This document shows, piece after piece, positions 7,003-17,036 of a DNA stretch of 64,000 bases. Each line of letters opens with the position of its first letter. Position 1 is the first letter of the stretch. The stretch spans positions 4,712,001 to 4,776,000 of the forward strand of contig OZ241749.1 in NCBI GenBank assembly GCA_965200945.1, read 5' to 3'. The position numbers and the translations under genes are program-made. The stretch comes from JADCRZ01 sp965200945 (GTDB taxonomy: Bacteria > Bacteroidota > Bacteroidia > Chitinophagales > Chitinophagaceae). The notes beneath the pieces were generated by a model, which was given only the letters and a program-made list of their open reading frames with translations, was not told the DNA's origin and did not search any database.

Positions 7003-9264
7003 TTATTTTGTATAAATATCCAGTACGTTGCCTTTACGAATATCATCGTAGTTAACTGACCATCCTTTGAGGGGCTTCCCGCCCACAGTAATTTTGCTGA
7101 TATTTTTGCCACCCCCTTTTTTGTTAATGGTAAATGTTTTACCCTCACCAAGCTGCATTTCAATTTTGTCGAAAATAGGCACTGATACAATATATTCCGG
7201 GTCTGCCGGCGAATACGGGTATATTCCCATGGCATTAAATACATAAAATCCTGTCAGCGAACCATGGTCATCCATTCCGGCAAGCGCGAGATGCTCGGGG
7301 CCCATTCCAAAGTAATCTGACATTAGTTTGTTAAGTATGGCCTGTGACTTTTGTGGTTTGTTTACAAAATAATAAAGATAAGGATAGGTAAAGTCGGGCT
7401 GATTACCCATACAGAACTGCCCAAGGAAACATGAAAGGTTGTCCTTGGCATATCCGCCCCATGGAATCGAGAAAAGTGAATCTACTTTAAGCTCGAAGTC
7501 TTTTGGACTTTTATACAGGGCGATAAGTCCGTGCGTATCCTGCGGTACGAAAAACGATGCCTGCCATGCGTTTGCCTCGCGGTACATGAATTCATAGTAA
7601 GGATAATCAGGATCGAACGGTCCGTACCATTTTCCGTCGGCCAGGCGGCCTCTCATCAGTTCGGTTTGTGGATCGAATACGTTCTTGTAGTTCTTGCTCC
7701 GCTTCATCATAGTGTTATACGTATCCATATCGCCCAGCGCTTTAGCCATTAGTGCGATCGAGTAATCCGAATAAGCAAACTCAAGCGTTTTCGTGGTTCC
7801 TGCGGTAGATACTGTTTCGGTCGTCGGATGCAAAATATTTGCTTCGGGAACATAACCGAGCTTAAGATAATCATCGTTGTGAGGTCTTGCGCCCCTGACG
7901 CTATCAGCAGTAGGGGTATTGGCGTTATGAAGCATAAGCTGTAATGCTTTCCTGGCGTCGTAATCCTTTATTCCGCGCAGATAGGAACCGGCGATATAAG
8001 ATGATGCAAAATCGCCATGGAACGAAGTAGGCAGGAACCCACCCGAATGTTCTCCGGTGAGCATAATGGATTTAATAATATTGTTGCTGACGTCAGGCAG
8101 CAGCATATCGAGAACAACAAGTTGTGTACGAAAAACATCCCAAAACCCAGGACTTTGATAAGTTTCAAATCCGGGTATTGTATCCGTTGATGTACGAGCA
8201 GCCGCGGGAGCCTGAACATCGCCCGAACCGCGGCGTCTTCTTTCGTAAAAAGCTACTTTACCATCTACATCGCTGGTAATGTTCGGGTACCAGAACTGCC
8301 TGTAAAGGCAGGAATAGAACATCACTTTTTGCTTTTCCGTTCCGCCGGTGACCTTGACTTTCTCAAGGAGTTTTTCCCAGCTTTCATCCGCATTTTTATA
8401 AACCTCGTCAAAATTCCTGTTGGCTATTTCTGTAGTATAATTAAGTTTTGCACCATCAAGGCTCACGCTCGACAGCGCAATTTTTATCTCCAGTGGGTTA
8501 TCCGTTTTTTCAAAACTTATAACGGGAACATCTATGTTGCCGGTAAGTTTTCTCTGCCCCCCTGCACCCTGGCCGCTACGTGGGATTTCGGGCTGGTTCG
8601 GATTACGTTTGTGGATGTCAATGCTATTGATCTTATGATTCATCACGGCGTAGAAAAAAAGGTTGCCTTGTCTTCCCGTAACGATGTAATCACCGGCCTT
8701 GTTGAGTTCCCATGTACTGCTGCCGCCGCCTGCGTGTACAAGGTCAAATGCGAGCTTTTTATCCTGACCGCCTTTATAAGTACATTTATAGTATGCGCAT
8801 CTCTTGGTGGCAGTAAGTTCTGCATTGATATTGTAGCGTTCCAGCAAAACCTGGTAGTATCCGGGACGTGCCGTTTCTTTAGAATGGCTGTAGGTCGAAG
8901 AAAAATCATCGGCCGTAAAATTTTTGCCTTCAAGCGGCATAATAGGAATGTTCTGTGCCTCCCAGTCGGTTCCGCTCGTTTGAGCGAATGATTTGATCGT
9001 TTTCACTTCATACTCATAACCACTGCCACTGCCATAGGTAGTGACCGGAACTGCTTCCACCATGCCGAATGGCACGGAAGCTGCCGGTCCTACAAGGCCA
9101 TTCCAGGTCCGCCATGGCGGATTATAGCCGAGCTCGGCAGAGTCAGTCAAAACCGTTGTTCCAATCAGCGGGTTCACGTAACTTGTGAGGTGATTTTTAG
9201 TCTGTCCATATGTGAAGGCTGACAAGGTGATCGCAACTGAAATCAGAAATTTAATTTTTTTCAT
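7003..9264 (-). CDS. GH92 family exo-alpha-mannosidase, secreted
   Basis: A 753-aa calcium-dependent exo-alpha-mannosidase candidate acting on alpha-mannan or N-glycan mannose side chains. A signal peptide (MKKIKFLISVAITLSAFTYG) leads into the YVNPLIGT start of the GH92 N-terminal domain. Later landmarks are GFWDVFRTQLVVLDMLLP, GGFLPTSFHGD, YREANAWQASFFVPQD, the FYVFNAMGIYPYSPADPEYIVSVPIF region and FTINKKG near the end. The usual GNDD-G segment appears as GMDDHGSL, a small deviation. It follows an ECF sigma gene on the same strand (67-bp gap) and belongs to the alpha-mannan PUL with GH76 and SusCD. Linkage specificity (1,2/1,3/1,4/1,6) cannot be read from sequence. Confidence 0.92.
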   Translation of the reverse strand: MKKIKFLISVAITLSAFTYGQTKNHLTSYVNPLIGTTVLTDSAELGYNPPWRTWNGLVGPAASVPFGMVEAVPVTTYGSGSGYEYEVKTIKSFAQTSGTDWEAQNIPIMPLEGKNFTADDFSSTYSHSKETARPGYYQVLLERYNINAELTATKRCAYYKCTYKGGQDKKLAFDLVHAGGGSSTWELNKAGDYIVTGRQGNLFFYAVMNHKINSIDIHKRNPNQPEIPRSGQGAGGQRKLTGNIDVPVISFEKTDNPLEIKIALSSVSLDGAKLNYTTEIANRNFDEVYKNADESWEKLLEKVKVTGGTEKQKVMFYSCLYRQFWYPNITSDVDGKVAFYERRRRGSGDVQAPAAARTSTDTIPGFETYQSPGFWDVFRTQLVVLDMLLPDVSNNIIKSIMLTGEHSGGFLPTSFHGDFASSYIAGSYLRGIKDYDARKALQLMLHNANTPTADSVRGARPHNDDYLKLGYVPEANILHPTTETVSTAGTTKTLEFAYSDYSIALMAKALGDMDTYNTMMKRSKNYKNVFDPQTELMRGRLADGKWYGPFDPDYPYYEFMYREANAWQASFFVPQDTHGLIALYKSPKDFELKVDSLFSIPWGGYAKDNLSCFLGQFCMGNQPDFTYPYLYYFVNKPQKSQAILNKLMSDYFGMGPEHLALAGMDDHGSLTGFYVFNAMGIYPYSPADPEYIVSVPIFDKIEMQLGEGKTFTINKKGGGKNISKITVGGKPLKGWSVNYDDIRKGNVLDIYTK

Positions 9265-9331
9265 AATATTTTATTGAAATAAAATGTACAAGGATGTGAC
9301 CCCCTGGCCTGAATTTTCGCGAATACTAAAT

Positions 9332-9901
9332 TCAAATGTGGCACCTGATTGATTTCAATGCCTTGGTGATATGCTTTTCTACAGTACTGACGGTAATATT
9401 CAATCCTACTGAAATATCCCTGTTTGACCGATTTTCCATTCGGCTTAACAGAAAGACTTGTTTACACCTTCCGGGCAATCTATTGAGTAATGAATGAATT
9501 TTTGTTTCCAATTCTTTCGCTTCCAGCAAATCTGCAAAATCGATTTTGCAATCGGCATTTAAAAAATAGCGTTTTTGGTATTTGGCCTTGCATAAGTCGG
9601 AGCGGTATGCATTTAACACCTTAAACTTTAACGCTTGAAACAAGTACGCTTTTAGGGAGGTGGTTAACTCAATTGTTAATCGTCTATTGTAAAGATCAAT
9701 GAAAATTGCCTGTGCAATGTCCTCTGCTTTCTCTCTCTCGTGAAGCCTTTTATAAGCAGCATTCACCAGAGCAGGCCAATAGCGATTGTACACTTCTTCA
9801 AAGGCTTTTACATTGCTTTGCTTGATCAAAAGAAATAAAGTTAAATCACTCGTTTGTGAAGATGTTAGTTTAAGTGGCAGCATGCAATCTCGTTTAAGCA
9901 C
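9332..9901 (-). CDS. ECF RNA polymerase sigma factor (FecI-like, Bacteroidota type)
   Basis: A 189-aa sigma-70 family protein. Region 2 is seen in AFEEVYNRYWPALVNAAYKRL...AEDIAQAIFIDLYNRR (residues ~33-75) and region 4 in LLNRLPGRCKQVFLLSRMENRSNRDISVGLNITVSTVEKHI (~140-182). In Bacteroidota such sigma factors normally pair with a FecR anti-sigma encoded just downstream and a SusC carrying an STN domain. Neither holds here: GH92 follows directly, the only FecR piece is a stub upstream, and the neighbouring SusC lacks STN. ATG at 9901 is used; M7 (9883) is an alternative. The gene may be an orphan or be driving GH92 directly. Confidence 0.9.
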   Translation of the reverse strand: MLKRDCMLPLKLTSSQTSDLTLFLLIKQSNVKAFEEVYNRYWPALVNAAYKRLHEREKAEDIAQAIFIDLYNRRLTIELTTSLKAYLFQALKFKVLNAYRSDLCKAKYQKRYFLNADCKIDFADLLEAKELETKIHSLLNRLPGRCKQVFLLSRMENRSNRDISVGLNITVSTVEKHITKALKSIRCHI

Positions 9902-10047
9902 TTAAGTTAACAAATATTTTAGGAAGAAGTATTTGTTAACAATAGTTTTTTCTGTAGTCAGTACATTCTGGAGCCGTATCTGTTTTCTGCTAACATGTAA
10001 AGAGAACAAGAAGAAACAGACAGCGTGAATTTGTTGTATGAAAACTG

Positions 10048-10257
10048 CTATGGCAGGATGGTAATTATGCCGAGTTGTAACTTCAGTTCCGAAAATCGTT
10101 GCGCTACTACCTCATCTAGTTCTAACGAGCCATCTGTGTAAAGGTCTTTCCCAAAGTCAAATGCCATATACCAGTTGTCTACCTGAATTCTTTCCTTTAA
10201 GGAAGCTTTGCCTTGAAGATACTTCTCTATAAGATTCTCAATTGTTTTCGCTTCCAT
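10048..10257 (-). pseudogene. Truncated FecR-type anti-sigma factor (N-terminal stub)
   Basis: From ATG at 10257 the frame gives 69 residues. IENLIEKYLQGKASLKERIQ and VDNWYMAFD match the cytoplasmic N-terminus of Bacteroidota FecR proteins (LLEKYxxGxxTxEE...VExWY). Full FecR proteins are about 330-410 aa with a membrane helix and FecR/DUF4974 domains; all of that is missing. The frame extends upstream to 10362 without a better start. It lies upstream of the sigma factor, the reverse of the normal order. Either it is a deletion remnant or a sigma-binding fragment has been kept; the remnant is simpler. Confidence 0.6.
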
Positions 10258-10511
10258 TCTTTCCTGTTCACTATGATTACCTAAATTACTGCTAACCTCT
10301 AAATATCTAAAGAAATCCGGCATGTGTAAATCAACGATAGAAATTATATAAGATAGTATCACTGTACATCAGGAATATATTACAAATATACATCGTATTA
10401 CCAGTGTCTAACCAGGCTGCCGGATTTGTGCTGTAAAATATCAGCATGGCGGAACCCCGGCCTTCTACATGCCATCACTTCACAAACCAGGTTTACGCTT
10501 CTACAGTCGTT

Positions 10512-11537
10512 TCAGGTAGAGCCCCTGATAATCAGGTTCGTGTTTTTTATGATCTGGCAGTCATGCATGGATAATGGTATTCCCTGAATGGAATTTATCA
10601 GCAATTCAATAGAAGTGTTTGCAATATCCTCTATAGGTTGTTCGAGGCAGGTTATGCCAGGTTTAATAATTCTGAAAATGTCGTGGTCATCAAAACTGAT
10701 TACAGCGATGTCTTTTGGAATGGCAAGTCCCAAACGTTCTATGCCTTCCAATCCGTATATACCAAGATAATTGGTGGCAAAAAAAATAGCATCTATTTCT
10801 GAATTCCTTTTGATAAATAAGATTATTTCTTCGATGGATTCGTCTTTGGATTGTATATAAGAAAGTTTCAGCATGGTTTTATTTGAAGCTTTATATCCCC
10901 CCGCGGCTAAGGTATCCCAATAGGCTTTTTCCCGTTGGTGCATTTGAATCTGATCGAGGTCCACCGTAACAAATGCTATTCTGCTGTATCCTTTTTTGAA
11001 GAGATGCTCTATGCCGGTTTTTACGCCGTCATAATTTTCAACTATCACAAAAGGCGTTTGAATATCCGGGAAAAAGCGATCTATTAAAACAACGGGCTTG
11101 TGCCTTTTTAAAAGTTCAGCGATCTGATTGTTCATCCCCTTTGAAGGGGTGATCAGGAACCCGTCTACCTGCTGATGTAAAAGCATTTTTATTAATTCGT
11201 TGCCTTTTTCATCACTATTTTCGGTACTGCAATACACGATTCTGTAACCAAGTGAATAAGCTTTGTCTTCGATTGTTTTGGCTAATGTGCCAAAAAAGGC
11301 ATTCGAAATGTCTTCAACGATCAATCCAATGATTTTCGATTTTCCCGTTCTTAAACTTACGGCTGTCTGATTGGGGTGAAAATTCATTTTTATGGCCAGG
11401 GCCTCAATCTCCTTTATGACCTTATTACTGATCCGCCTTTCCCTGGCCTTCCCGTTTAAAACACCTGAAACGGTTGAAGGCGCCACTCCTGCCTGCTTTG
11501 CGATATCTTTAAGTGAAACTCTTTTCATTAACTTCAT
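10512..11537 (-). CDS. LacI-family transcriptional regulator
   Basis: A 341-aa repressor/activator. The N-terminal helix-turn-helix and hinge are in VSLKDIAKQAGVAPSTVSGVLNG (residues ~7-30). The periplasmic-binding-protein-like effector domain follows from ~64 (KIIGLIVEDISNAFFGTLAKTIED), with VDGFLITPS, AVISFDDHDIFRIIKPGITCLEQP and LLINSIQG as family landmarks. M4 (11528) gives the more usual start MKRVSLKDIA. It lies 115 bp after susD on the same strand. It probably senses a mannan-derived sugar and controls this PUL; a 6-bp inverted repeat GGTAAA-T-TTTACC (11585-11597) just upstream is a possible autoregulatory site. Confidence 0.92.
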   Translation of the reverse strand: MKLMKRVSLKDIAKQAGVAPSTVSGVLNGKARERRISNKVIKEIEALAIKMNFHPNQTAVSLRTGKSKIIGLIVEDISNAFFGTLAKTIEDKAYSLGYRIVYCSTENSDEKGNELIKMLLHQQVDGFLITPSKGMNNQIAELLKRHKPVVLIDRFFPDIQTPFVIVENYDGVKTGIEHLFKKGYSRIAFVTVDLDQIQMHQREKAYWDTLAAGGYKASNKTMLKLSYIQSKDESIEEIILFIKRNSEIDAIFFATNYLGIYGLEGIERLGLAIPKDIAVISFDDHDIFRIIKPGITCLEQPIEDIANTSIELLINSIQGIPLSMHDCQIIKNTNLIIRGST

Positions 11538-11652
11538 GAATAAAGTTCAGCCAGCATAATGAACCTGTTAAAAACAAAGTTAACGGTAAATTTTACCAGC
11601 GGGAACACTGCGCTTTAAGGCATGACTGCCTTTTGTAAGAATGATAATTGTA

Positions 11653-13350
11653 TTACCATCCTGGATTTTGCGTTAAATGCGGACTGGTGGTTTGTATACT
11701 TTCCTGGGGGATAGGCCAGAGATAATGTTTCTTGGGGTCAAAAAACCTTACCTGTGTTTTTATAAAAGCAGTGTTATTATTAGCAAACTTGGCACCGCGT
11801 ACTTCGTTACCTACCGGATGGTTCAGTACAACTTCCGCAATTTTCCATCTTTTAATATCGTCCAGCCGCAATGATTCCATTGCCAATTCGCTCCTTCTTT
11901 CATTTCTAACCTGATCACGCATGCTCATGGTTGTGTTACCAGGGTAATTTAAAGCGGGCAGACTAACAAAACCTGCTCTTGCTCGTACTGGTTTAATTGT
12001 TTTATTCCAGACCGTTGCATCCATTTGGCCCAGTTCGGTTTTTGCTTCGGCATACATCAGCAACACATCAGCCCATCTTACTATAATAAGGTCCTCCCCA
12101 TAGGCAAACGTGCCTTTCGGAGGCGTGGGATCGAAATATTTTCTCCAGTAATATCCTGTTGTGGTTTTGACTGTACTGGGGCTGTATTCGTTTTTGCCGG
12201 GCTGAACCGGGTCACTTCCCGGCTTGATATAAATGATCGCACTGCCCTCATTATTTGTCCATACATACTTATCATACACAACCGTGTATCCCAAACGGGG
12301 ATCCCTGTTTGCATAAGGAGCTTTGTCTTCATCGTAACCTGAACCAGGTTCAAATATGCCTTTCCCATCCAATGTAAGAAAACTTTCCACCAGATCCTGG
12401 GTAGGTACGTTGTTGCTGTTCGAGGCTGCGGTAGAGCCGGGTCCGGTATAAAACGGCCCGAGATCAGACCAGTCGGTAAAGGTTCGTAGCGTTGGTACGT
12501 ATCCTAAGCTGTATACCACTTCCGAGTTATATTTATTGTTAACAGAAAAGATGCCGGCATAATCGCTGTACAAACCATAGGTGCCATTTGCAGCCTGATT
12601 ATTCATCAGGTCTTCACATGTGGTTACAACATCCGCCCATTGGCTGTTATATAACTGTACTCTTGCTTTCAACGCTTTTGCAGCTCCTTTTGTAACACGG
12701 CCGTTGTCAGCAGACGAATATTGCTGCTTTGTGGGTAAATCAGCCGCGGCGGCGTCCAATTCGGCAAGAATGTATTTTACAACATCCGCTTTTATCGTTC
12801 TTTGCGTGATTTTAGCCTCATCCGGACTCTGCACTTTTGTTACCAGAGGAACATCTCCAAAAAAGTTTGTTAACCTGAAATAGGCATGGGCCCTCAGAAA
12901 CCTGGCTTCGGCCTTCATCCTTTTTATCAGATCGCTCCCCAGTGTAGTATTCTTATCGATATTCTCAAGGAGCAGATTACATGACCTTATGTTCGTATAA
13001 TAACTGCCCCACTCATATTTAACCCTGTTAATCTGGGCATTAAAAACCGCATCGTTGCCGCTTGCTATGGAGCTTGGCGTACCCACGTTTACATCAAGCG
13101 GGCAATATGCATTATCAGACATTGTTTCGTTGTAAAAGAAAGCTTGTGCGGCGGAACTGGACCCGCTGTATCCTCCACTGATCTGTTGCTGATAACAAGT
13201 GGCCAGCGCATTAAATGCATTGGCATTTACCACCCAAAAGTTGTCGTCTGTATACCTGTCCAACGGAGTGAGGTCAATCTTTTTACAGCTTACCCAGGAT
13301 ACTGTCAGGAGTATGATAAGATTCGCTTTTATCAGTATTTTATAGCTCAT
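11653..13350 (-). CDS. SusD/RagB-family glycan-binding lipoprotein
   Basis: A 565-aa surface lipoprotein that caps the SusC channel and captures glycan. The lipobox is LLTVSWVSC (Cys near residue 22), followed by KKIDLTPLDRYTDDNFW, the usual start of mature SusD. TPR-like helices include MKAEARFLRAHAYFRLTNFFGDVPLV near 145-170, and the C-terminal SusD domain contains VRNERRSELAMESLRLDDIKRWK and ends in YLWPIPQESIQTTSPHLTQNPGW. It starts 19 bp after susC and forms an operon with it. Substrate inferred from neighbouring GH92/GH76 is alpha-mannan. Confidence 0.95.
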   Translation of the reverse strand: MSYKILIKANLIILLTVSWVSCKKIDLTPLDRYTDDNFWVVNANAFNALATCYQQQISGGYSGSSSAAQAFFYNETMSDNAYCPLDVNVGTPSSIASGNDAVFNAQINRVKYEWGSYYTNIRSCNLLLENIDKNTTLGSDLIKRMKAEARFLRAHAYFRLTNFFGDVPLVTKVQSPDEAKITQRTIKADVVKYILAELDAAAADLPTKQQYSSADNGRVTKGAAKALKARVQLYNSQWADVVTTCEDLMNNQAANGTYGLYSDYAGIFSVNNKYNSEVVYSLGYVPTLRTFTDWSDLGPFYTGPGSTAASNSNNVPTQDLVESFLTLDGKGIFEPGSGYDEDKAPYANRDPRLGYTVVYDKYVWTNNEGSAIIYIKPGSDPVQPGKNEYSPSTVKTTTGYYWRKYFDPTPPKGTFAYGEDLIIVRWADVLLMYAEAKTELGQMDATVWNKTIKPVRARAGFVSLPALNYPGNTTMSMRDQVRNERRSELAMESLRLDDIKRWKIAEVVLNHPVGNEVRGAKFANNNTAFIKTQVRFFDPKKHYLWPIPQESIQTTSPHLTQNPGW

Positions 13351-13369
13351 ATCAAAATGAATTGGCTTT

Positions 13370-16300
13370 TTAAAAATTTATGTCTAAACCCATTCCGTAG
13401 TATACAGGTACCGGATACGATCGTGGGCTGTTGGCACCTGATGTATTGTCGAGGTTGTTACCGAATTCTGTTCCTTCCGGATCGGCAAACTTTAGTGGTG
13501 ATACAGTGAAGATATTCTGGGCAGTAACGTATATCCTGAATCTTTGAACACCAGCTTTTGCCAATGTCGCTGCTGGTAAAGTATATCCTATCTGCAGGTT
13601 TTTCAGCCTGCCATATGCGCAATTGAATAAGTACATATCGGAGCCCGTACGAAAGTTATTGGTATTTGCGGCGCTGCCTATTTCAGACAAACGGGGATAT
13701 CTAGCACCGGTATTCTGCGGGGTCCAGAAATCCGTTTCGGGATCGGTATTGTATGCCGTACCGCCGTAATTGCCAAAGTGATACGCCTCGACTAATTCGC
13801 CTCTTATCAATTCAACACGCTTTAAAACTCCCTGTACAAATATGGTGGCATCCAGATTTTTATAGGAAACATTGTACGTAAAGCCAAATGTGTATCGTGG
13901 GAAAGGATTGCCCAGTATGAATTTGTCCTGTGCATCAATTTTGCCGTCCCCGTTCTTATCTACAAACTTCCAGTCGCCCAGGCCTACAGTGTTGTTTGCA
14001 AACTTCGGATACTTGGTTAATTCAGCCGTTGTCTGGTATAATCCGTTCGTTTTGTATCCCTGGTAAACGGTGATCGGATAACCTACCCTATGTACAAAGT
14101 CGAATTCTTCTCTTTGAAACACGTTTTCCGTTTGTCCATAGCTGTAAGCCAGCAATTTGCTTTTGCTGTCTGCAATATTGAAACTAAAACTATGGTTGAA
14201 ATTTTTGCCTCTTGCCGTGTAGGTCAGTTTCGCCTCCCATCCCCTGACCTGCACCTTGGAAACATTGTACGTAGGGAAACCTGATCCAAAGAATGTAGGA
14301 ACGTCGGCCCTGGGTGCAAGGATATCGCTGGTTGTCTTATTGAAATAATCCGCATCGACTGTTAGCTTTCCATGAAGGAATGTGGCGTTGGCACCCATAT
14401 CAAATGTAGCTGCCTTTTCCCAGGTAAGCTCGGGGTTGGATAAATTCCGGGTAGCACCGGCTACGGCATTGTTATTAAATCCGTACGCATTGGAATTGGT
14501 ACTATACGTAGATATATATTGATATGGGTTGACGCTTTCGTTGCCCAATATGCCATAGGTTGATCTGAGGCTCAGGTCACCTATTTTTTCTTTATATGAG
14601 CTCATAAAATCTTCTTCAGCAATGCGCCATCTGACACCGGCAGACGGAAAATAGCCCCAACGTTTGTTGGAAGGGAAGTTGGACGATTCATCGGCCCTGA
14701 AAGATCCATCTAAAAAGTATTTGTCGTTGTAGGAGTAGGTTACCCTGCTGAAAAGCGAGTAGCGGCTGAATTCACTGGTATTTGTCAGGGAATTATAGGA
14801 TGCACTCGTAGTGCCTGCATCGATTACCGTTCCCGTAGTAGGAACACCTAAAAGAGAATCTGTCAATGATTTCCGCACCCCGTTGCCTTCTGATTTGGAA
14901 TTCACATTTTCTGCGCCGACCAACACATGTAACTCATGTTTGCCAAAAGTTTTTCCATATTCAGCAAGTAATTGGGTGTTTAGAGCAAGCGATTTGGTAT
15001 TCGTATTTACGGTTTGCCTGCTGGAATTCGTTTCACCGGTAGGATAGTACTTCAAATCAATAAATCGCTGCAGTTGGGTATTGGCTTGTACGTTGCCCCC
15101 TACAACAGCCCGGATTTTTAAAGCGGATGTAATGGCAAATCCTGCGGTGAAGCTGCCATTAATCGCATCATTGTTGGAAAATCTGTAGCCTCCGTTTCGC
15201 AAAATGTCTAACCCATTTGACGTTACGAAGCCTGTCAGGTAACGGCCTTGTGCATCCTGGAAATTGTCAGACAAAGGAGCGCGAAAAACGTCGCCTATCA
15301 GATTACCTGGATCGCCGACGCTTGGTTCGTTGATCTGGGTTTTTATATAAGCCAGGTTCCATCCTGTACTGAACCTTCCGAGCGTCGCGGTCTGGTTCAG
15401 GCGAAAATTATATCTTTTTATGCCATAGGCTCCTTGAGTAGCATTCTTTGTCAGATTGCTTTCCTGGTCCAGATAACCGAAAGACATGAAATAAGTACTG
15501 GAAGCAGAACCGCCACTGATACTGATATTTTGATTTATCTGGGGTGCATCATGCAAAATTGTATTTAAGCGCCAGTCACCATCGCCTTTTGTCCTGAAAC
15601 CATCAATTTGCGCCTGGGTATAGGCATCCGGTTTGCCGGAATTCTCGAGTGATAAATTTTTTAATTGGGCATTTCTCCACTCGGGAACCGGCTGGAACAG
15701 CTGATGGGCATGCTGATTGCCGTAAATGCCGTTATACGATACCGTTGGTTTGGAACCGGCCTTTCCTTTTTTGGTAGTGATTAAAAGTACGCCGTTTGCT
15801 GACTGGGACCCATAAATGGCAGCCGCACTGGCGTCTTTAAGAACCGAAATATTTTCGATGTCATTGGGGTTGAGCGTGTTTATATCGCCGCCGATCACTC
15901 CATCAATTACAATCAGTGGATTGTTATTGCCGGTAGTGCCGGTTCCCCTTATGTTGATGTTAAAAGTGCCCCCATTCGGAACAAAGCTTCTTTGCTGGAT
16001 AATAAGGTTGGGCGATTCGCCTTGTAACAACTGTGTTGTATTTATCGCAGGGCGGCCATCTACCACTTTCGCAACAGACACCCGGTCGACAGCGCCGGTA
16101 ACGGAAATTCTTCTTTGTGTTCCATAGCCCACTACCACCACTTCTCCCAGGTTGGTATTGGAATTCGTAAGGCGAACGGCCAGGTTATTAGCGCCAGCAA
16201 CCTCCTGCTTTTCATATCCGACATGTGTCAGGATCAAAACGGCTTTTTGGAAGGGAAGCGTAATGGTGAAAATCCCGGCATCATTCGTAGCAGCTGTGGT

Positions 16301-16519
16301 GTTTGAATTCTTTACCTGAACGGTAACACCGGCAAGGGGGTTGCCGTTTTCGTCCAGTACCTTGCCGGAGATAAGTACAGGACGCCCATTTTGGGCGAAA
16401 GCAACGGTTAAAAAAGTGAAACTGAAAAGGACCAGGACTGATGCAACTTTACACAACCAACTCTTTTTATCAAATAAGAGGGGAAGAAATGAGAAATTTA
16501 ACCACTTGTTGCTTTTCAT
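13370..16519 (-). CDS. SusC/RagA-family TonB-linked outer membrane transporter
   Basis: A 1049-aa TonB-dependent glycan importer. The N-terminal signal region ends near VAFAQNGRPVLISGKV. A carboxypeptidase-regulatory-like (CNA-B type) domain follows (GKVLDENGNPLAGVTVQVKN, ~50-130), then the SusC TonB-box-like GEVVVVGYGTQRR near 130, the plug with PLIVIDGVIGGDINTLNPNDIENISVLKDASAAAIYGSQSANGVLLITTKKG broken over ~200-255, and a 22-strand barrel to DINF at the C-terminus. There is no STN domain, so it should not signal through FecR; this fits the LacI gene rather than the ECF pair as regulator. It is first in a susC-susD-lacI run and divergent from the GH76 gene. Confidence 0.96.
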   Translation of the reverse strand: MKSNKWLNFSFLPLLFDKKSWLCKVASVLVLFSFTFLTVAFAQNGRPVLISGKVLDENGNPLAGVTVQVKNSNTTAATNDAGIFTITLPFQKAVLILTHVGYEKQEVAGANNLAVRLTNSNTNLGEVVVVGYGTQRRISVTGAVDRVSVAKVVDGRPAINTTQLLQGESPNLIIQQRSFVPNGGTFNINIRGTGTTGNNNPLIVIDGVIGGDINTLNPNDIENISVLKDASAAAIYGSQSANGVLLITTKKGKAGSKPTVSYNGIYGNQHAHQLFQPVPEWRNAQLKNLSLENSGKPDAYTQAQIDGFRTKGDGDWRLNTILHDAPQINQNISISGGSASSTYFMSFGYLDQESNLTKNATQGAYGIKRYNFRLNQTATLGRFSTGWNLAYIKTQINEPSVGDPGNLIGDVFRAPLSDNFQDAQGRYLTGFVTSNGLDILRNGGYRFSNNDAINGSFTAGFAITSALKIRAVVGGNVQANTQLQRFIDLKYYPTGETNSSRQTVNTNTKSLALNTQLLAEYGKTFGKHELHVLVGAENVNSKSEGNGVRKSLTDSLLGVPTTGTVIDAGTTSASYNSLTNTSEFSRYSLFSRVTYSYNDKYFLDGSFRADESSNFPSNKRWGYFPSAGVRWRIAEEDFMSSYKEKIGDLSLRSTYGILGNESVNPYQYISTYSTNSNAYGFNNNAVAGATRNLSNPELTWEKAATFDMGANATFLHGKLTVDADYFNKTTSDILAPRADVPTFFGSGFPTYNVSKVQVRGWEAKLTYTARGKNFNHSFSFNIADSKSKLLAYSYGQTENVFQREEFDFVHRVGYPITVYQGYKTNGLYQTTAELTKYPKFANNTVGLGDWKFVDKNGDGKIDAQDKFILGNPFPRYTFGFTYNVSYKNLDATIFVQGVLKRVELIRGELVEAYHFGNYGGTAYNTDPETDFWTPQNTGARYPRLSEIGSAANTNNFRTGSDMYLFNCAYGRLKNLQIGYTLPAATLAKAGVQRFRIYVTAQNIFTVSPLKFADPEGTEFGNNLDNTSGANSPRSYPVPVYYGMGLDINF

Positions 16520-17036
16520 ATGCGGGCAGTTTGGGTGTGAATGTTATTTTTTGAAGAAGTCCGCCAATTTTAAGACCGGGCAAAAAAATTGGCTCTTTCC
16601 TTAGTAAAAGTCACTTGAGAAAATTCGAACCCCTATTGCAACGGCAATCTTTTGAAATATTTTTTTGCACGTATAGGTTCTGGTTTCTGCAGGAACTAGC
16701 TGATAAGTTATCATTGGTGATGTGTTTATTGGCTATATGCTCATCGCATTTTAATGAATAATTATTCATAATAGAACCTTCACATCACCAGCCTGTTCTT
16801 TTTCAAATGCCTGCTTCGGCATACATGCCTATCTGTATTTTACGTTCGGGAAAACCAAAAAAGCTTTAGAATCTATGCAACCGAAACCCTTTTCAGGTGG
16901 GGTGCATCTGTTGCAGGGTGACTATTATAGATACGGCACGTCAGGCTGCATCGGTTACGTGGAAACGTAAAAAGGCAAGGTGGAAATCCCATATTAAGCT
17001 GAAACTTAAATTTATAACTAACCAAATTTTCCCATC
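16520..17036. promoter_or_regulatory. Divergent control region of the mannan PUL, with several palindromes
   Basis: 517 bp between susC (minus) and GH76 (plus). ATGAATAATTATTCAT (16754-16769) is a perfect 16-bp palindrome lying between the arms of a 10-bp inverted repeat, TGGTGATGTG (16715-16724) and CACATCACCA (16781-16790). TTACGT-GGAA-ACGTAA (16955-16970), 67 bp before the GH76 start, has LacI-operator-like form. Which protein binds which site is unknown. Confidence 0.45.

Noticed and set aside
11616..11633. Terminator after the mannan susD (AAGGCA-TGAC-TGCCTT)
   Set aside because: The stem is only 6 bp and no U-tract follows on the minus strand, so it was not listed as a feature.
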